Positions 59,812 through 64,000 of a stretch of 64,000 bases of DNA are shown here, in pieces. The first letter of the stretch is position 1. Every line of letters starts with the position of its first letter. The stretch lies in NCBI RefSeq assembly GCF_016908875.1, contig NZ_JAFBES010000007.1:1-64000 (forward strand). Direction: 5' to 3'. Position numbers and translations under genes: made by a program. Under the pieces are notes generated by a model, which was not told the DNA's origin, did no database searches, and saw only the letters and a program-made list of their open reading frames with translations. Origin of the DNA: Bacillus ectoiniformans (GTDB taxonomy: Bacteria; Bacillota; Bacilli; Bacillales; Domibacillaceae).

Positions 59812-60927
59812 TTGAAAAAACTGCAAATATTTTTATCATTCCTGCTATTGTTGTCTGTTGTCTTTTCATCTCAGCAACAAGCAGAAGCCGCCACATTTAA
59901 AGATGTGAATTCATCTTTTTGGGGGCAAAAAGAAATTAATTACTTAGTAAGCAAGCAAATCATTAAAGGGTATCAGGATGGGACATTTAGACCTAATAAC
60001 CAAGTGACAAACTCGCAAGTCGCAATTATGCTTGTCCGTGCGTTAAAATTAAATACAAATAACCGCCCGGATCCCGGCATGAAAGATGTACCGCGGACTC
60101 ATCCGTCTTATAAAGAAATCGCCACAGCTGTCGATGAAGGATTCTTTCCGAAGGCGGCCGTGTTTTATCCGAATGCATCCATTACTAGAGAAGCGATGGC
60201 GAGAGCGGTTGTGAATGCCTTTGATTTTACAGGAACAAGTAAAGTTGGATTTAAAGATGTACCTGCTTCATACTGGGCGCACTCTTACATAACAAAACTG
60301 GCTGCCAACCGTATTGTGATCGGCTATAGCGACCATACATTCCGCCCAAAGAATAAAGTCACTCGCGCGCAATTCTCCGCCTTTGTGGCTCGTTCATTAA
60401 GTGATACGTACAAAACGCAAGATATTGAGACGTTCCGTTTGCAGAATCGCCAAGTATCTGGCGGCTTGAAGCTGAATCCCTCTAAAACGTATGTGTATCA
60501 AATGAATACTGACTATTATACTGGAAAAGAAACATGGTACTATACAGGTTCATATTACGGATGGGATGATTGGACTGCAGCAAGAGACAGAGGAGATGAC
60601 GGTTTTTACAGCTATTTAGAAGATCGTACTAGAATGGCTGTAGGCTGGCAGGAATCAGAAATAGCTTTTGAAATTCCTTATCCAATTACATTAAATTCTA
60701 AATGGACGTTCGGTTCTATCGAGTGGAACGGATATGTCGATTATTATGTCGTGACAAACATGGCTAAGACGATCACTACTCCAGCAGGCACTTTTAGAAA
60801 TGTCATTGAAATTAAAAACTATGACGGCTTTTATTCTTACTATGCAGAAGGTGTCGGCCATATTTTAACGATTGATGCAACCGTTACCCCTGCTAAAAAA
60901 ATAATTGAATTAATAAAGGTATATTAA
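59812..60927 (+). CDS. SLH surface protein with a C-terminal beta domain
   Basis: A 371-aa secreted protein, TTG 59812, 9 nt after GGAGGGAG. Signal peptide to about 26 (QAEAA), three SLH domains (27-195: IIKGYQDGTFRPNNQ, IVIGYSDHTFRPK), then about 170 residues rich in Tyr, Trp and Asp (YTGSYYGWDDWTAARDRGDD) with a strand pattern ending TTPAGTFRNVIEIKNY. The last part resembles secreted domains whose lipid or ligand binding is not characterised. Terminator directly after. Confidence 0.88.
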   Translation: MKKLQIFLSFLLLLSVVFSSQQQAEAATFKDVNSSFWGQKEINYLVSKQIIKGYQDGTFRPNNQVTNSQVAIMLVRALKLNTNNRPDPGMKDVPRTHPSYKEIATAVDEGFFPKAAVFYPNASITREAMARAVVNAFDFTGTSKVGFKDVPASYWAHSYITKLAANRIVIGYSDHTFRPKNKVTRAQFSAFVARSLSDTYKTQDIETFRLQNRQVSGGLKLNPSKTYVYQMNTDYYTGKETWYYTGSYYGWDDWTAARDRGDDGFYSYLEDRTRMAVGWQESEIAFEIPYPITLNSKWTFGSIEWNGYVDYYVVTNMAKTITTPAGTFRNVIEIKNYDGFYSYYAEGVGHILTIDATVTPAKKIIELIKVY

Positions 60928-60928
60928 A

Positions 60929-60956
60929 GAAGAGGCTGTCCTTGGACAGCCTCTTC
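60929..60956. terminator. bidirectional terminator
   Basis: A perfect 13-bp stem GAAGAGGCTGTCC/GGACAGCCTCTTC with a 2-nt loop, between convergent genes. Confidence 0.85.
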
Positions 60957-60962
60957 GCTTGT

Positions 60963-61154
60963 TTATTTCTCATCTGATAATTGATCTAAGATGCTGTTTT
61001 GCTGCGCGTTTACGCGGTGAGCCGCTTGGTACTCTTCGCGCAGTTTCTTTTTATCATAATACTCAAGCATTTTCGGAAGAATAATTGGGGCGAGGGCAAG
61101 TGCATAAACACAAAGCTTTTTTGAATTTGAATTAGTGGGTTGCGTTTGATTCAT
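60963..61154 (-). CDS. 63-aa small basic protein, paralogue of 61333-61467
   Basis: ATG at 61154, 8 nt after AAAGGA; an in-frame ATG at 61163 overlaps the ribosome site. The core APIILPKMLEYYDKKKLREE matches that of the neighbouring small gene (APIVMPRVKEYLNKKKLRKD), so the two are paralogues. A short hydrophobic stretch (LCVYALALAPIILP) comes before a basic helix, suggesting a membrane-surface protein. No named family. Confidence 0.7.
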   Translation of the reverse strand: MNQTQPTNSNSKKLCVYALALAPIILPKMLEYYDKKKLREEYQAAHRVNAQQNSILDQLSDEK

Positions 61155-61332
61155 TTCCTCCATCCTTTCTTAAAACATCTTTTCAGGCTACTATGAGCAT
61201 TAGTATAAATCTGGATGCATAGTATAAGTTTAAAGTTTTCAGAACAAATAGTAAACCAAGAAATAGATAAGACCGATAATTTCTTATTGGTTACTATTTC
61301 GATACATTCTATATGTACAGAACAGGTGAAAG

Positions 61333-61467
61333 TTAAGATTTAATCTTATTTTGCTGTCCTTTTTCGTAGTCTTTACGGAGTTTTTTCTTATTTAAATACT
61401 CTTTCACTCTTGGCATAACAATTGGAGCCAGCATCATGCCGTATTTGATCAAGCTGCGTTTTCTCAT
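61333..61467 (-). CDS. 44-aa small basic protein, paralogue of 60963-61154
   Basis: Read from ATG 61467 with AAAGGA 8 nt upstream: MRKRSLIKYGMMLAPIVMP followed by RVKEYLNKKKLRKDYEKG and a basic end. The sequence LAP-I-P...EY..KKKLR..Y is shared with the previous small gene. The conserved ribosome site and paralogy support it as real despite its size. Function unknown. Confidence 0.68.
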   Translation of the reverse strand: MRKRSLIKYGMMLAPIVMPRVKEYLNKKKLRKDYEKGQQNKIKS

Positions 61468-61530
61468 ATTGTTCATCCTTTCAATGGTGATGGTATCCAT
61501 TAATATACCCTTAACGTTAGAAAAAGAAAC

Positions 61531-61556
61531 AAGCAGAAGTCGGGAAACTTCTGCTT
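61531..61556. terminator. hairpin terminator at the end of the 61564-61695 gene
   Basis: AAGCAGAAGT/ACTTCTGCTT, 10 bp, 6-nt loop; T-rich on both strands (TATATTTTTT and GTTTCTTTTTC). Confidence 0.8.
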
Positions 61557-61563
61557 ATATTTT

Positions 61564-61695
61564 TTATTTACGGTAACCGGTAGAGACAGGTCCTCGGTTT
61601 GCCTTATTCTTTTTATTCATCATTTTTTTCGCATAAGGGTATAGAAATACACCGGCTTTAAAGGCGAAACGTATAAATTTTGATAGTTTACTCAT
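61564..61695 (-). CDS. 43-aa small basic protein
   Basis: Read from ATG 61695 with GGAGG 8 nt upstream: MSKLSKFIRFAFKAGVFLYP then YAKKMMNKKNKANRGP and VSTGYRK. It is basic with one amphipathic or hydrophobic helix, similar in style but not clearly homologous to the two small genes to its left. It has its own terminator. Function unknown. Confidence 0.65.
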   Translation of the reverse strand: MSKLSKFIRFAFKAGVFLYPYAKKMMNKKNKANRGPVSTGYRK

Positions 61696-62179
61696 ACAGT
61701 AACCTCCGTCTCAATCTTATTCTTTTTTTATAAGATACCCTTATTTGAGAAGAAAAAACGCAAGAGGTTTTATTAATAAGTTAACTGGCACATTTCACAC
61801 AAAAACCGCTGCTTCAATTGAAGCAGCGGTTCAGGCGCTGAAGATGGCTAACCAACCAAAGTCTCAGCACTAGTAATTCTACCACGAACAAGACTTGTTT
61901 ATACATGTAAGTAATTGAGAGGAAAGGGATATTCAGTTAATAACCCTAAAATATTTATTTTTAGAAGAAAATGTAACGAAAAACAGGGAGATTCATCGCG
62001 GTAAAATAGATTGAAAACGAGGATCGAATATTACTTTTTTCTATAGATTGGGTTAATATTTCAATAAAATAGAAACGAGTAAGCCGGAAGATTTATTTTT
62101 ATTAAATTAGAGGAATTTAACAAAAATCCGCTATTTCCGATATAATGTCTATATATCTTAGTACAAGGGAGATAATGGG
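61696..62179. other. intergenic region with a minus-strand hairpin and a plus-strand promoter
   Basis: No ORF of note on either strand. It holds the hairpin at 61803-61831, a moderately GC-rich stretch 61830-61900, and near its right end TTAACA (62117-62122), an 18-nt spacer and TATAAT (62141-62146), a likely promoter for the lipoprotein gene. Confidence 0.55.
61799..61910 (-). ncRNA. possible small RNA ending in an intrinsic terminator
   Basis: On the minus strand AACCGCTGCTTC/GAAGCAGCGGTT (12 bp, AATT loop, 61804-61831) is followed by TTTTTG, a strong terminator with no gene in front of it. About 70 nt before it, the sequence is less AT-rich than its surroundings, and TATAAA near 61900 could be a -10 element. 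A short regulatory RNA is one reading; the -35 is poor. Confidence 0.3.
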
Positions 62180-63073
62180 ATGAGAAAGCTGTTAATCATA
62201 CTGGCCGGTGCTCTTGTTTTACTAGCAGCGGGCTGCTCTTCGTCACCGTACGATGAGAAGATGAAATCAGGTCTAGAGGCGATGAAGGAGGAGCGTTATC
62301 AGGATGCTGTTTCAGCCTATGAGGAAGCCTTAGAAGCAGAAGAAACGAATGAAGCGAAACAGTCAGCTGCTGCCGCTAAACATATGGCAAAAGCACGTGA
62401 TGACTATGCTAAAGGAAACTATAAGCAATCCATGAAATCGGCTAAAAAAGTGATGAATGATAAAAGTAAGGCTGAAGCAGTTAAAACAGTGAAACCGCAA
62501 GCTAAACGCCTATATAGCTTAGCTAAAAAAGCTGGGGGACAAATAGCGGAAGTAGAAGAAGAACTGCAGCGAGGCAAGGATCTGTTAGCTGCTGGCAAGT
62601 ATCAAGAAGCGGAGGAAGCGTTTACCTCGATTTCTAGGAAAGACTTAGGGAAAGGTGACGGACAAAAGGTAGTAGATGAAGCTGCCCGTCTGATGGAGGA
62701 AGCGAAGGATCAGGAGCTGGACGAAGCGGCGAAGAAGCCGGTTGAAAAACCAGTGACTCCTAAAAGTGATATCAAGAAACCAGCTGACAGCTTAGAACCG
62801 TTTATGCCTGTAGAGCCGGGACGTGAAGAAGAAGGGCAAGAGAATGATCAGCCCTTAACGATTGCCCAATCAGAGCAGTTAGTTAGTGAGTACCTGGCGA
62901 TTACAGAACCGAATGTGCAGGTGCGCTATGACCATTCTGAAAACGGTGATTACATCATTCAAGTATATGAAATGGTGATTGATAATCCGGATACTGGAGA
63001 AGGTCATTCCGCTACCTGGGGCTGGTATGGAGTGAATCCGCGAACTAAAGAAATATATGAGGCTTTTCAATAA
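62180..63073 (+). CDS. lipoprotein with TPR-like repeats
   Basis: A 297-aa lipoprotein, ATG 62180, GGGAGAT upstream. Lipobox LAAGC at about 19. Residues 25-110 and 125-175 carry TPR-like helices (YQDAVSAYEEALEAEETNEA; YQEAEEAFTSISRKDLGKG). A Lys/Pro-rich linker follows, and then a C-terminal domain (about 225-297) with YHEN-like strands and ATWGWYGVNPRTKEIYE, as in several Bacillus lipoproteins of unknown role. Probably an outer-membrane-face scaffold. Terminator directly after. Confidence 0.8.
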   Translation: MRKLLIILAGALVLLAAGCSSSPYDEKMKSGLEAMKEERYQDAVSAYEEALEAEETNEAKQSAAAAKHMAKARDDYAKGNYKQSMKSAKKVMNDKSKAEAVKTVKPQAKRLYSLAKKAGGQIAEVEEELQRGKDLLAAGKYQEAEEAFTSISRKDLGKGDGQKVVDEAARLMEEAKDQELDEAAKKPVEKPVTPKSDIKKPADSLEPFMPVEPGREEEGQENDQPLTIAQSEQLVSEYLAITEPNVQVRYDHSENGDYIIQVYEMVIDNPDTGEGHSATWGWYGVNPRTKEIYEAFQ

Positions 63074-63076
63074 AAA

Positions 63077-63114
63077 ATGAGCGTCTGCATTCATCTGCGG
63101 ACGCTCATCTTTTT
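63077..63114. terminator. terminator between convergent genes
   Basis: ATGAGCGTC/GACGCTCAT stem, 14-nt loop, then CTTTTTG on the plus strand. Confidence 0.85.
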
Positions 63115-63128
63115 GCATTCGTGATTTC

Positions 63129-64000
63129 TTACGGCTGAATGCCAGCGAAGATTAAATCATTTTCATCAATCAGCCCGTCTCCGTTTAGATCTTCTTCTAA
63201 ATCGTTGACGTCAATCATACCATCTCCGTTGATATCTTCAACTGTTGGTAGTTCTTCATCCTCTGAAGGTGTTTCTTCCTCAATTATTTCTTCTTCAACT
63301 GGCGGTTCTTCATAGCTTTCTTCATAATCTGCCGGTGCGTCATAGGAGTCATCGTAACTTTCGTCATATTCTTCATCATACGTTTCGTCTTCATTATATT
63401 CTTCTTCATAAGTTTCGCTGTCTTCGTATTCCTCGCCGTACTCCTCTTCCGTCCATTCGTCAGGCACGTCATAGTAGTCATAGGATTCCTCATCACTATA
63501 CTCTCCGCCGTCAAAATAAGCTTCATCATCCCAGAACTCTTGATAATAAAGCCCGCCGTTGTCGTTGTAGAATAGAGAATAAAGTTCTTCTTCTGTAAGA
63601 GGGTTTTTAATCCACCCTTGAATCATTTCGTTGATATCTTTCATTGGAATACTGAATCCAATCGCATCTTGCCCATTCATTTTTGCGGAATTGATAGCAA
63701 GGACCTTTCCGCTTTTTTTAGAAACGAGAGGACCGCCGCTACTTCCGGGTGCGATGGCTGCAGACGTTTGATAGATGCCGTCATAGGAGCGGCTGCCAAT
63801 AAAGAAGCTGCGGTCAACTCCAGTAATGTAGCCGAACGTCGCCGTATTTTCCAGCGCAAGCGGACTGCCTAGTGCAATGACTTCTTCCCCAACTTTGGCT
63901 TTACTGCTTTTCTCGGCTTGAAGCGGCGTTTTTCCTGCCAGTGCGGCCACGCGAATGACAGCTACATCGGTGTTGTTGGAATAGCCGATGATCTTCCCGC
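63129..64000 (-). CDS. HtrA-like trypsin-fold protease with acidic tail and calcium-binding repeats (5' part outside window)
   Basis: The frame runs from stop 63129-63131 through the right window edge, so the N-terminus and catalytic His are missing. Visible: the catalytic Asp in NNTDVAVIRV, and the Ser in APGSSGGPLVSKKSGKV, with GFSIPMKDINEMIQ typical of HtrA/DegP-like proteases. In place of a PDZ domain there is about 110 residues very rich in Glu, Asp and Tyr, then two dockerin/EF-hand-like loops (DINGDGMIDVNDL, DLNGDGLIDENDL). It is likely secreted or membrane-bound; calcium binding is inferred from the loop residues. Confidence 0.85.
   Translation of the reverse strand, partial: GKIIGYSNNTDVAVIRVAALAGKTPLQAEKSSKAKVGEEVIALGSPLALENTATFGYITGVDRSFFIGSRSYDGIYQTSAAIAPGSSGGPLVSKKSGKVLAINSAKMNGQDAIGFSIPMKDINEMIQGWIKNPLTEEELYSLFYNDNGGLYYQEFWDDEAYFDGGEYSDEESYDYYDVPDEWTEEEYGEEYEDSETYEEEYNEDETYDEEYDESYDDSYDAPADYEESYEEPPVEEEIIEEETPSEDEELPTVEDINGDGMIDVNDLEEDLNGDGLIDENDLIFAGIQP

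Noticed and set aside
63245..63598. Plus-strand His/Arg/Leu-rich frame opposite the protease tail
   Set aside because: It is the mirror of the acidic low-complexity tail on the minus strand, with no start signal.

Overview
The window looks like a low-to-moderate GC Firmicute of the Bacillaceae/Planococcaceae type. Strong AGGAGG-type ribosome binding sites, many GTG/TTG starts, intrinsic terminators after most genes, six surface proteins with SLH anchors, a ComK homologue, a TPP riboswitch in front of thiT and an ANTAR-controlled ethanolamine locus all fit. No rRNA, tRNA or CRISPR array was seen.

Layout. 1-133 is the 3' end of a group II intron (domains V and VI) cut by the window edge. 645-7028 is the most unusual locus: an S-layer-type gene followed by an ORF-less group II intron (about 3783-4580), a second in-frame coding block (4581-5831), a second free-standing domain V-VI module (5923-5999) and a third in-frame coding block (6000-7028). 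The last six bases of the predicted 5' exon (3777-3782) pair perfectly with a loop in intron domain I (4083-4088), and both downstream blocks are open in the same phase exactly from the two predicted 3' splice sites. I read this as one 5' exon with two alternative 3' exons, giving three surface-protein isoforms (1049, 1462 and 1388 aa). This resembles the alternatively spliced S-layer group II intron known from Clostridium tetani.

7246-31920 carries mostly housekeeping and surface genes: another SLH protein, a PD-(D/E)XK-like protein, a subtilase, glutathione peroxidase with a PerR-like box, glycerate kinase, a three-gene O-acetylation cluster (lipoprotein, MBOAT, DHHW/SGNH), a DUF2254 membrane protein, a HEPN/MNT pair, a SEC-C protein, a diguanylate cyclase, VanZ, a small SLH protein, YihY/BrkB, riboswitch-controlled thiT and an AAA ATPase.

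32222-48085 is an ethanolamine-utilization microcompartment locus: eutW-eutV (sensor kinase/ANTAR regulator), eutH, eutS, eutP, eutA, eutB, eutC, eutL, eutE, eutM, pduL, eutN, a further BMC shell gene, a malate dehydrogenase, and then a second eutB-eutC pair. Ethanolamine enters through EutH or by diffusion, is split by B12-dependent EutBC inside the shell, acetaldehyde goes to acetyl-CoA by EutE and to acetyl phosphate by PduL. No eutG, eutT or eutQ is present; the malate dehydrogenase and second lyase are unusual additions.

48403-64000 holds an SLH-anchored 5'-nucleotidase, a likely major S-layer protein (51954-54482) behind a 787-nt AT-rich leader, a chemotaxis receptor, comK, aspartate kinase, another SLH protein, three tiny basic proteins on the minus strand, a TPR-like lipoprotein and the 3' part of an HtrA-like protease with an acidic tail and calcium-binding repeats. 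Several intergenic regions hold degenerate tandem repeats with a period of about 21 bp, usually just after a terminator.
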